A stretch of DNA of 9,220 nt from Kiritimatiellia bacterium (GTDB lineage Bacteria > Verrucomicrobiota > Kiritimatiellia > RFP12 > UBA1067). Numbering within the stretch: the stretch's first letter is position 1; each line of letters opens with the position of its first letter. This document shows, piece after piece, positions 1 through 5,761 of the stretch. The position numbers and the translations under genes are program-made. The stretch is taken from the NCBI GenBank assembly GCA_017965685.1, contig JAGCPM010000008.1:1-9220 (forward strand). Reading direction: 5' to 3'. A model generated the notes under the pieces. That model was not told the DNA's origin, did no database searches, and saw only the letters and a program-made list of their open reading frames with translations.

Positions 1-487
1 GTCGAGCGACGACGAGCCCCACGACCGCCGCCGCGACAAGCACGAGGCTGAGAAAGAACTGGAAGATGCCGGTGCCGCGCCCCCTGATTTCCGGCGGCAG
101 CGTCTCGGTAAGATACATCGGCATCACGACGCTCATGTACCCCGCGCTCATCCCCTGAAGCGTGCGCGCCGCGAGCATCATCGCGAGAGAACCGTCCGAA
201 AGGCACACGAGCGGAACCGCCACGAGAAACAGGACCGCCGCCGCGACGATCATCTTCTTGCGCCCGAAGCGCTCCGTAAGCATCCCGGCCGTGAGCGAAG
301 AGACGATGCCGCCGAACAGCACCGCGCCCACAATCCACGAAAGCTGCGCGTCGGTGAAGAGCCCAAGCGCCTTGATGTACGGCGAGGCCGTGGCGATTAT
401 GCCGAAGTCCACGCCGTACAGAAGCCCGCCCAGCCCCGCGACCGCGAGGACAAATCGAATGCCGTGCTGTGATTTCTCGCTTTTCAC
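1..487 (-). CDS. MFS sugar-porter family transporter, N-terminal part (3' end outside window)
   Basis: Inner-membrane secondary transporter, probably importing a sugar. About 162 residues are visible. A short polar N-terminus is followed by five predicted membrane helices. Helix 1 contains GGLLYGVDFGII, matching the sugar-porter GGLLFGYDTGVI signature. The loop after helix 2 has ERFGRKK, the classic MFS loop 2-3 motif. Helix 4 ends with PMYLTETLPPEIRG, matching the family pattern PxYxxExxPxxxRG before helix 5. The rest of the protein, including the second six-helix half, lies left of the window. I chose the GTG at 487 because a good extended -10 ends 7 bases upstream. An in-frame ATG at 514 would add nine residues but would lie upstream of that promoter core. 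The gene diverges from an XylR-type regulator 103 bp away, which suggests local control. The substrate cannot be read from the sequence; xylose or another pentose is only a guess from the regulator type. Confidence 0.85.
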   Translation of the reverse strand, partial: MKSEKSQHGIRFVLAVAGLGGLLYGVDFGIIATASPYIKALGLFTDAQLSWIVGAVLFGGIVSSLTAGMLTERFGRKKMIVAAAVLFLVAVPLVCLSDGSLAMMLAARTLQGMSAGYMSVVMPMYLTETLPPEIRGRGTGIFQFFLSLVLVAAAVVGLVVAR

Positions 488-494
488 GGTGTAT

Positions 495-503
495 AGTATA
501 CCA
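495..503 (-). promoter_or_regulatory. Extended -10 promoter of the MFS transporter gene
   Basis: On the minus strand TGG-TATACT is an extended -10 element (TGnTATAMT type). It ends 7 bases before the GTG codon at 487, so transcription would start at or within a base or two of the start codon and give a leaderless message. No convincing -35 hexamer is found at 17-18 bp spacing. The site contains the perfect inverted repeat GTATA-G-TATAC (491-501), which could also serve as an operator. That operator role is speculation. Confidence 0.55.
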
Positions 504-575
504 TTTCCCGCCATACCTTTGAGCCAAATATTTACGACCTTTCCGCCAGAGGCTATATGCATGAAACCAGATTTA

Positions 576-584
576 TGCTATAAT
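576..584 (+). promoter_or_regulatory. Extended -10 promoter of the XylR-type regulator gene
   Basis: TGC-TATAAT at 576-584 is a perfect extended -10 element. It ends 6 bases before the ATG at 591, again implying a leaderless mRNA. No clear -35 box is present, as is common for extended -10 promoters. The hexamer GCTATA occurs at 552-557 and again at 577-582 (25 bp apart), so a direct-repeat operator overlapping the -10 is possible but unproven. Confidence 0.6.
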
Positions 585-590
585 ACACGC

Positions 591-1805
591 ATGGGAAATT
601 CCAGGCAGACAAATAAAAGGCAGCTGGCGCAAAAGCGCGTCGTCGTAGCGCTGCGCATGGCGACCAGCGCAGGGCAGCAGAAGCTGAACGGGATATTCGA
701 CTTCCTCGGGGCGCACCGCCACTGGCACATCGGCCTCTACCGCACCAAGCCGGAGTTCACGCCCGAGGTCGTGCGCAACGAACTCGCGCACGGCGCGGAC
801 GGCTTCATAATCGGCATCCCGGACGTGGACGACGCGCTCGAAGTGCTGGCCGCGTCGCGCGTCCCGGTCGTCATGGCGAACATAACAGGCGGCGGCATCG
901 AACGACGAAACGACGGCAAGGTCGTGTTCCTGAAGAACGATTCGACGGAAATCGGCCGCGAAGCCGCGAACACCCTTCTGCGCGAAGGCGTCTACAAGAG
1001 CTACGGCTACGCGGGCTACAGGACGGACGACGACTGGAGCCGCGAGCGCGGCACGGCGTTCCGCGACACGCTTGACGCTGCGGGGTTCGTCGGGCGCATG
1101 TTCGACACGGCGCACTACGCCGACAGGCTGGAAGACAAGGCGACGATGGTCAAATGGCTGCGCGAGCTGCCGAAGCCGTGCGGAATCTTCGCCGCCTGCG
1201 ACGACCGCGCGTTCGAGATTCTCGACGTGTGCCGGGAAATCGGCATCAAGGTCCCGGCGGAAGTCGGCGTGCTGGGCGTGAACAACGACGCGATGCTATG
1301 CGAAAACGCCGAACCGAGGCTGTCGAGCGTGCAACCCGACTTCATCGGCGAAGGACGCCTCGCGGCGGAAATGCTGGATGCCATGATGTCGGGACGGACG
1401 GTGGAGCCGGCGAAGCGCGTCATGAAGGTGGGCGTCCGCACGATCGTCCACCGCGAATCGACAATGCCGCAGTCGGAGACTGGCCGGTTCGTGCAGAAGG
1501 TGCTTTCGTTCATAACCAAGGAAGCAATAAAAGGAATCGGCGTCGAAGACGTCGCACGGCACTTCAAGATTTCGCGCTCGTTGCTGGAGCTGCGGTTCGG
1601 CGAACTTCAGCGCGAAAGCGTTTACGAAGCGATGCTCCACATCCGGATGGAGGAGGTGAAACGGCGTCTGCGCTGCTCAAACGACCCTATCGCGGAGATT
1701 ACGGCAACTTGCGGCTGGGCTAATCCCGATCCGCCGAAGAGGCTCTTCAAAAAGCGATTCGGCATCTCTATGCGAGACTACCGTGCCCAGCATAAAAGCG
1801 TGTGA
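591..1805 (+). CDS. XylR-type transcriptional regulator (LacI-like sensor domain fused to AraC-type DNA-binding domain)
   Basis: A 404-residue one-component regulator, the usual size for XylR-type proteins (about 390). Residues 14-285 resemble the periplasmic-binding/LacI-type ligand domain, with the pattern GADGFIIGIPD, then VPVVMAN, IGREAANTLL, GIFAACDDRAFEIL and VGVLGVNND near the end. Residues 295-400 form an AraC-type domain with two helix-turn-helix units, roughly 318-337 (VEDVARHFKISRSLLELRF) and 366-390, ending in FKKRFGISMRDYR. The second unit has GWANPDPPKRLFKK where classic AraC proteins have a Tyr-Phe pair, so DNA recognition may differ. The start at 591 was chosen because an extended -10 ends 6 bases upstream. 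An in-frame ATG at 561, with a possible AGAGG ribosome site, would add ten residues. It diverges from a sugar-porter gene, so it probably senses a sugar and controls that transporter and itself. The ligand is unknown. The stop is TGA. Confidence 0.9.
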   Translation: MGNSRQTNKRQLAQKRVVVALRMATSAGQQKLNGIFDFLGAHRHWHIGLYRTKPEFTPEVVRNELAHGADGFIIGIPDVDDALEVLAASRVPVVMANITGGGIERRNDGKVVFLKNDSTEIGREAANTLLREGVYKSYGYAGYRTDDDWSRERGTAFRDTLDAAGFVGRMFDTAHYADRLEDKATMVKWLRELPKPCGIFAACDDRAFEILDVCREIGIKVPAEVGVLGVNNDAMLCENAEPRLSSVQPDFIGEGRLAAEMLDAMMSGRTVEPAKRVMKVGVRTIVHRESTMPQSETGRFVQKVLSFITKEAIKGIGVEDVARHFKISRSLLELRFGELQRESVYEAMLHIRMEEVKRRLRCSNDPIAEITATCGWANPDPPKRLFKKRFGISMRDYRAQHKSV

Positions 1806-1940
1806 CCGAACTTACATGAAGCTGCGGTGGAAATCGAATATCGCCGTATCTAGGATATCCGCGGGTTATAAACTGTGCTTGATCATATTTCGACGGATCG
1901 TGGCGACCGGCCAAATCAGTTCCCTGCCTATGTGCCGCAT

Positions 1941-1970
1941 GGTATACCAAATCACACTTCTATCCGTCAA
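1941..1970 (-). promoter_or_regulatory. Orphan promoter-like site, TTGACG-18-TATACC with TG extension
   Basis: On the minus strand a -35 TTGACG (1970-1965), an 18-bp spacer and TGG-TATACC (-10 at 1946-1941) reproduce the layout of the ppdK promoter, including the ATTTGG run before the -10. The last -10 base is C rather than T, so strength is uncertain. No recognisable gene lies downstream. Transcripts would run towards, and antisense to, the end of the XylR-type regulator gene. It may be a relic of a lost gene. Confidence 0.35.
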
Positions 1971-1978
1971 CTGCGAAA

Positions 1979-2251
1979 TCAAGAGAACAGGTCCTGGAAG
2001 TTGTCGCGCTTGTAGTATGAAGGACATGTTCGAGTGGAGTAATCCTTCACGCACTTGATGTTGGAGCCGACCATGACGGATCGAAGAGGAGCGACGCCGG
2101 CTTATCCTTCGGGAACGTGATGCGGAAGAGTGAAACGTGCCTTGTGCAGGTGGCTTCGACATAGCGGACCTTGCCGTGCGCAATCGATGCGACGGCGACT
2201 GCCGCTACGATAGAACATAAGATGGCAGATCTCAGCTTTGCCGGATTTCAA
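1979..2251 (-). pseudogene. Remnant of a small exported-protein gene, frameshifted
   Basis: Protein-like sequence runs across two frames. A TTG at 2251 opens MKSGKA in one frame. The next frame continues from about 2238 with LRSAILCSIVAAVAVASIAHG, a good signal peptide, followed by KVRYVEATCTRHVSLFRITF and on to LLFDPS. At about 2075-2085 coding character returns to the first frame with VMVGSNIKCVKDYSTRTC and SYYKRDNFQDLFS, ending at a TGA at 1979-1981. The middle frame has no start codon after its upstream stop (2248-2250). Two net frameshifts in about 270 bases therefore point to a decayed gene of about 90 residues encoding an exported, cysteine-containing protein. I do not recognise the family. 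Reading such pieces by eye can mislead, so confidence is moderate. Confidence 0.4.
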
Positions 2252-2252
2252 T

Positions 2253-2265
2253 GGGGACTGTCCCC
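2253..2265. repeat. Perfect 13-bp palindrome GGGGACTGTCCCC
   Basis: Six-base arms GGGGAC and GTCCCC flank a single central base. It lies 8 bases beyond the stop codon of the secreted nuclease/phosphatase-like gene, at the edge of the decayed-gene region. It could fold as a five-pair hairpin with a CAG or CTG loop. It lacks a following U-run, so it is not a classic terminator. It may be a REP-like dispersed repeat or a protein-binding site; a single copy in the window cannot decide. Confidence 0.5.
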
Positions 2266-2273
2266 GGTTTGGG

Positions 2274-3218
2274 CTATGGTAGCAGAATCACCGCCGAGGA
2301 CGGGAAGTGGTCGCTAGGATAGAGGTGCGTACCGGGGCGCGGCGACGGATCGGTGCGGTAGGAAAGCACCTTGACTCCGGGCGAGACGTATATATAGTCT
2401 ATGCGCTTCATCCACGAATCGTCGCCGGGAACGCTCCTCTCGCGCACGTCGCGCTTGAGGGCGTCGGCGATGGAAAGCTCATAGTCGATCCAATGCCAGA
2501 AATTGAACGTGCGCCACGAACCTTCAGGCGGGGTTTCGCTCAGGTAGATCGCGTCCTTCAATATTTTTGAGACGGCGAGCGCGGGCTTTTCGTATTCGAG
2601 GCAGTTGTGGTCGCCGGTGAAGACGATAGGGCAATCCTAGCCTAAATCCTTCATGCGCTCGATTATGAGCAGCATCCCCTTCTCGCGCGCCGCCTCGCTC
2701 TTGTGGTCGGTGTGGGTGTTGGCGAAGGCGAAGGTCTTGCCGGTCTTCTTGTCCTTCAATATGGCATAGGTGCAGATGCGCGGGAGAGCCGATTTCCAGC
2801 TTTTCGAACCCGGCTTGTCGGGCGTCTCGGAGAGCCAGAACGTCCCGTCCTTTACGGCTTCGAAGCGCGACTTGCGGTAGGCTATCGGCGAGGCCTCGCC
2901 GCCGCCGTTCGCGTTGCGCCCGCGCCCGACGAACGCATAGCTGGCGAAACGGTTCTTGAGCCAGCCGAACTGCCCGGGCTCGACCTCCTGGAAACCCACG
3001 ACATCGGGGTTCTCGCGCTCGATCACGGCGGCGAAGCTGTCGCGCCGCGCGCCCCAGTTGTTGTCCGGCGAATCTTTGTCGCCTCCCTCGCAGCGGATGT
3101 TGTAGGTCATCACCTTGATGGCGGCGGGCTCGGGGTTTCCGGCCGCAAGCGGCGCAAACGGCAATGCGACCGCAAACATTATCACGACCGCCAGTCTGTA
3201 GAACTTGTTTGTTTTCAT
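2274..3218 (-). pseudogene. Secreted endonuclease/exonuclease/phosphatase family protein, interrupted by in-frame TAG at codon 194
   Basis: Family members hydrolyse phosphodiester or phosphomonoester bonds with a divalent metal; the substrate here is unknown. The 314-codon frame opens with a signal peptide (MKTNKFYR, hydrophobic core, likely cut after LAA at about residue 26), so the product would be exported. Family motifs appear in order: TYNIR with Asn40, FQEV with metal-ligand Glu78, NTHTDH with His169, TGDHN with Asp203 and Asn205, RIDYI with Asp274 and SDHFP with His304. Codon 194 (2637-2639) is TAG, in the loop DLG-TAG-DCPIVF, yet the same frame continues intact to a second TAG at 2274-2276. 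Stopping at codon 194 would leave 193 residues lacking the last three motifs, surely inactive. Recent nonsense mutation, readthrough or sequencing error are all possible. GGAGGG about 8 bases before the ATG is a clear ribosome site, unlike the other promoters' genes here. Confidence 0.8.
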
Positions 3219-3264
3219 CTTTGGGCCCTCCCATTGGTCTTGTTCGACACTTCAAGATGATTGT

Positions 3265-3293
3265 AGTATATCAAATTCGTCTCCGCCCGCCAA
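3265..3293 (-). promoter_or_regulatory. Promoter of the secreted nuclease/phosphatase-like gene
   Basis: On the minus strand TTGGCG (-35, 3293-3288), a 17-bp spacer and TGA-TATACT (extended -10, core 3270-3265) form a good sigma-70-like promoter about 47 bases before the ATG at 3218. Having its own promoter and a 114-bp gap to murG suggests this gene is transcribed separately from the murG operon. The 15-base imperfect hairpin CTCCT-TTTTT-AGGAG just upstream (3295-3309) could weakly end murG transcription, but it lacks a trailing U-tract. Confidence 0.6.
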
Positions 3294-3332
3294 CCTCCTA
3301 AAAAAGGAGAGTGTGAGTTGTGAGTGGGAAAT

Positions 3333-4415
3333 TTACTGCGGGATATCCGCCTTGGCGGAAGATTCTACAAGATCGGCGACTCGTACGGCTGCGTCCGGCG
3401 TAGCCTGGAGCTTCATCTTGGCGCCCATCCTTTCAAGCTGCTCCGGATGGTCGTATTTTGCAAGGATGTAGCGGCCCAGCCCTGCGGCCGAAAGGTTCGC
3501 CTGTATGCCTTCATCCGCTGCTCCCGCGCGCGCAAAGGCTTCCGCGTTGAAATGCTGGTGATTGCGCATCGCCGACGGGAGCGGTATGAGCAGGGAGGGT
3601 TTTCCGCATGCCGCAAGCTCAAAGCACGTGGAAGCACCCGCACGCGCCACGACAAGATCTGCACTCGCAAAGGCGTCGGCCATCTCCCGTTCGAAGGCGT
3701 GGACCCTCGCCGCTATTCCCGCGCGTGCGTAGGCGGCCATCACGAAACCCTCGTCCTTCACGCCGGTCTGGTGGATGACATACAGCGGACGCGACACGGG
3801 CTCCCTCTTTTCAAGTTCAACCTTCGCCGTGACGATGGCCTCCGACATGAGCAGGTTCACGGCGTGTGCGCCCTGGCTGCCGCCGGTCACGAACACCACG
3901 AAAGAATTGGCCGGTATGAAGCCGAAACGCTTGCCGCCGGATATCCCTTCGCGAACGGGCAGGCCGGTCCGTACGGTCTTCGCCTTCAAGTACTTTGAAG
4001 TCATCTCGAAGCTCGTCGCTACGACCTTCGCGTAGCGCGAAAGGAATTCGACGGCCTTTCCGGGCACCGTATTCGCCTCGTGGAGGACAACCGGCACTCC
4101 GTACGCTTTGGCGGCCAGGACCGGCGGGAGGGAGGAATAGCTGCCCATGGCGAGAAGGACGTCCGGCTTGGCCTTCTTCATCGCCCTGCGGCACTTGAAT
4201 ATCGAGCGAAGTATCCCGAACGCATTCTTCGCGGCGAGCTGCTTCGCGCCGGTAGAGAATATCTTGCCCTGCCAGGAACGCATGACGCTCGATTCCACGT
4301 CGCGCCCGGAATCCCAGATTGTCACGTCATGGCCGCGCTTCGCCAGTTCCTCCGCGACCGCTATTCCGGGAAACGCATGGCCGCCCGTGCCGCCGCATGC
4401 GACTATTATCTTCAT
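3333..4415 (-). CDS. murG: UDP-N-acetylglucosamine--undecaprenyl-pyrophosphoryl-MurNAc-pentapeptide transferase (lipid II synthase)
   Basis: MurG adds GlcNAc from UDP-GlcNAc to lipid I at the inner face of the cytoplasmic membrane, making lipid II, the last cytoplasmic step of peptidoglycan synthesis. The product has 360 residues, the normal length. Family motifs are all visible: GGTGGHAFPGIAVAEEL at 8-24 (first G-loop), HEANTVPG at 112-119, TGGSQGA at 177-183, HQTG at 215-218, ARAGASTCFE at 257-266 and the sugar-nucleotide site LIPLPSAMRNHQHFNA at 276-291. The ATG at 4415 is preferred. It sits 2 bases after the TAG of the upstream BatC-like gene, giving likely translational coupling. A TTG three codons earlier would overlap that stop. 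Its usual partners murC, ftsW and murB are not adjacent, so murG lies outside a standard division/cell-wall cluster. The stop is TAA. Confidence 0.96.
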   Translation of the reverse strand: MKIIVACGGTGGHAFPGIAVAEELAKRGHDVTIWDSGRDVESSVMRSWQGKIFSTGAKQLAAKNAFGILRSIFKCRRAMKKAKPDVLLAMGSYSSLPPVLAAKAYGVPVVLHEANTVPGKAVEFLSRYAKVVATSFEMTSKYLKAKTVRTGLPVREGISGGKRFGFIPANSFVVFVTGGSQGAHAVNLLMSEAIVTAKVELEKREPVSRPLYVIHQTGVKDEGFVMAAYARAGIAARVHAFEREMADAFASADLVVARAGASTCFELAACGKPSLLIPLPSAMRNHQHFNAEAFARAGAADEGIQANLSAAGLGRYILAKYDHPEQLERMGAKMKLQATPDAAVRVADLVESSAKADIPQ

Positions 4416-4417
4416 AT

Positions 4418-5761
4418 CTACCAATCCCTTTCGTTTGGAGGCAGCGGCGCCTTTCGCTGGCGAAGGCGTTTCTGCGCATCGTGTTCGTCGCTTCTTTCCT
4501 GGGCTTTTCTCAGGATCGCATCGATTTCCTTGTCCTCGCCGGACTCACCTTCCGACTCCTCGGCCTCGGAGGCTTCGGCTTCGCGCTCCTGCTCGCTGTT
4601 TTCGCCAGGATCCTGATCTTGTGTCTCGTCGTTTTGTTCGTCGTGGTTTTCTTCGCCCTCGTTCTGGCCGTCGTTCTTCCGGTCGCTCTTGTCCTTGTCC
4701 TGATTCTGACCTGAAGCGCCCTGCGGCGAAGAACCTCCCTGCGATCCGCCCCCATCGTCCGGCAGGAGTTCGAGAATCTCGCGGCAGATGGCGACGGCCT
4801 CTTCCTGCTTGGGCGGAAGAAGCGCCTCGACGCACTCGAGCTGCAGCTTTTCAAGTTCGGTAGCGAGCGCGGAAATCTTCGCCTGAGCCTCTGCGGTGAA
4901 AGGCGGCTTGTTGGTATCGGATTGCGCGGCCTGTTCGTATTGCCGCGCCCAATAGGGAAACTTGGCGCGAAAAGCGCGTGTGTAGTCGAGGGCTTCGTGT
5001 TGCCAGTCGCGTCCATTGACCTTCTCCACGTCCTGCCAAGCGTTCGACTGGGCAACCAAATCCTCGTCCATCGCCATCGGCGGCATGGCTACGAGCTTCA
5101 AAAACCGGCTGAAGTCCTCTTCCGCAAGCGCAATGGAGGAATAGCCGGCGGAATCCATGTCGCCCAACTCTTTCGCAGCCTTGAGGGTATGCTTTCTCGC
5201 CTCATCGACCTGGGCGGAAATCGTCGCGGCCTGCTCCTCGTTTGTGACGGACTGCGCGATAGCCTCCTTCAATACAATCCAGTCATCGGCGAGGCGTTTC
5301 GCCTGCGCCGAGAGCATGTCGCCCTCCGCGACGGCCTTCTCGGCCCTGTTGGTGAGATATCCGGCCGATTCCTCCATCATGCGCCTCGTGGCGTACGCAT
5401 CCGCCCTTATCATGGCGGCGGGGTCCTTGCCCTGTGCGCCGGCAAGAAGCGCGTTCAGTTTCTTCGTCTCGCGAAGTTCGGCGAGCCCTTCGGTGGCGCG
5501 TGAGAAATTGCGGCGGCGGCGTTCATCGTCCGGTCCTCCGCGAAGCGCGATTTGCGCGGCTCTTGCGCGCTCCTCAGGGTCTTCGGTGAGGGCCGCGACA
5601 ATCTCGGCGGCACGCGCGGCGTATTCGCGCGAAGCCATCAAGGGCCTCATGACGCGCAAGGCGTTGGTGGAGTCTCCGTCGCGGTAGAAGCCGACGCCCT
5701 CGTTCCAGACCTCGGTATCGGGTCCGGAGACGAGGGCGAGCATTAGCGCGAGGGTTTTCAC
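4418..5761 (-). CDS. BatC-like/TPR-type exported protein with acidic low-complexity tail region
   Basis: A 447-residue protein of unknown function. It starts at GTG 5761, whose GTGA overlaps the ppdK stop, a typical coupled junction. The N-terminus (MKTLALMLALVSG) is a short possible signal peptide. The next stretch, WNEGVGFYRDGDSTNALRVM, resembles the TPR-like opening of BatC proteins from aerotolerance (bat) operons. Residues 60-330 are Ala/Glu-rich and helical, possibly coiled coil or TPR-like. Residues 334-410 are low complexity, first Gly/Ser, then rich in Asp, Glu, Gln and Asn (DKDKSDRKNDGQNEGEEN). The C-terminus EIDAILRKAQERSDEHDAQK through PPNERDW resembles the conserved BatC end, often written KDW in remembered members. 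No MoxR, BatA, BatB or BatD gene lies nearby, so the bat link rests on resemblance only. It is the middle gene of the ppdK-murG operon and ends with TAG. Confidence 0.8.
   Translation of the reverse strand: MKTLALMLALVSGPDTEVWNEGVGFYRDGDSTNALRVMRPLMASREYAARAAEIVAALTEDPEERARAAQIALRGGPDDERRRRNFSRATEGLAELRETKKLNALLAGAQGKDPAAMIRADAYATRRMMEESAGYLTNRAEKAVAEGDMLSAQAKRLADDWIVLKEAIAQSVTNEEQAATISAQVDEARKHTLKAAKELGDMDSAGYSSIALAEEDFSRFLKLVAMPPMAMDEDLVAQSNAWQDVEKVNGRDWQHEALDYTRAFRAKFPYWARQYEQAAQSDTNKPPFTAEAQAKISALATELEKLQLECVEALLPPKQEEAVAICREILELLPDDGGGSQGGSSPQGASGQNQDKDKSDRKNDGQNEGEENHDEQNDETQDQDPGENSEQEREAEASEAEESEGESGEDKEIDAILRKAQERSDEHDAQKRLRQRKAPLPPNERDW

Larger units (their letters stand above)
1806..2273. 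other. Gap between convergent genes holding gene debris
   Basis: This 468-bp stretch separates the regulator (plus strand) from the secreted nuclease/phosphatase-like gene (minus strand). No intact gene is convincing here. It holds decayed coding sequence on the minus strand (1979-2251), an orphan promoter-like site (1941-1970) and a perfect 13-bp palindrome (2253-2265). The part at 1806-1940 shows nothing I can identify; short frames on both strands cross it but have no ribosome site or recognisable motif. No clear rho-independent terminator follows either flanking gene. Confidence 0.6.

Noticed and set aside
162..590. Plus-strand frame extending the regulator by 143 residues upstream
   Set aside because: It runs antisense through the MFS transporter, whose motifs are clear on the minus strand, and would skip the promoter at 576-584.
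1768..1950. Minus-strand frame of 60 codons ending inside the regulator gene
   Set aside because: It opens with TTG inside the orphan promoter core and overlaps the end of the regulator. It could be another gene scrap, but nothing supports a real gene.
1816..2058. Plus-strand frame of about 80 codons in the convergent gap
   Set aside because: It has no ribosome site or motif, its codon use is unlike neighbouring genes, and it overlaps better minus-strand coding remnants.
2637..2639. Pyrrolysine or other special amino acid at the internal TAG
   Set aside because: The host protein is not a methylamine methyltransferase, no recoding element is evident, and TAG ends other genes here. Mutation is the simpler reading.
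3295..3309. Hairpin CTCCT-TTTTT-AGGAG as murG terminator
   Set aside because: The five-pair stem is weak, has no U-run after it, and abuts the next gene's -35 box. It is mentioned with that promoter but not listed as a terminator.
3346..3359. Inverted repeat TCCGCC-TT-GGCGGA near the 3' end of murG
   Set aside because: It lies inside the coding sequence about 10-23 bases before the stop, its 2-base loop is too tight, and it has no U-tract. It is probably coincidental in GC-rich codons.
3324..3998. Plus-strand frame of 224 codons opposite murG
   Set aside because: It is a shadow of murG with no recognisable motif.
4147..4863. Plus-strand Pro/Arg-rich frame of 238 codons, and a 131-codon hydrophobic frame at 4319-4714
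   Set aside because: Both lie opposite the acidic low-complexity part of the BatC-like gene. Their odd composition (including false membrane-like Leu/Val runs) is the complement of Asp/Glu/Gln codons.
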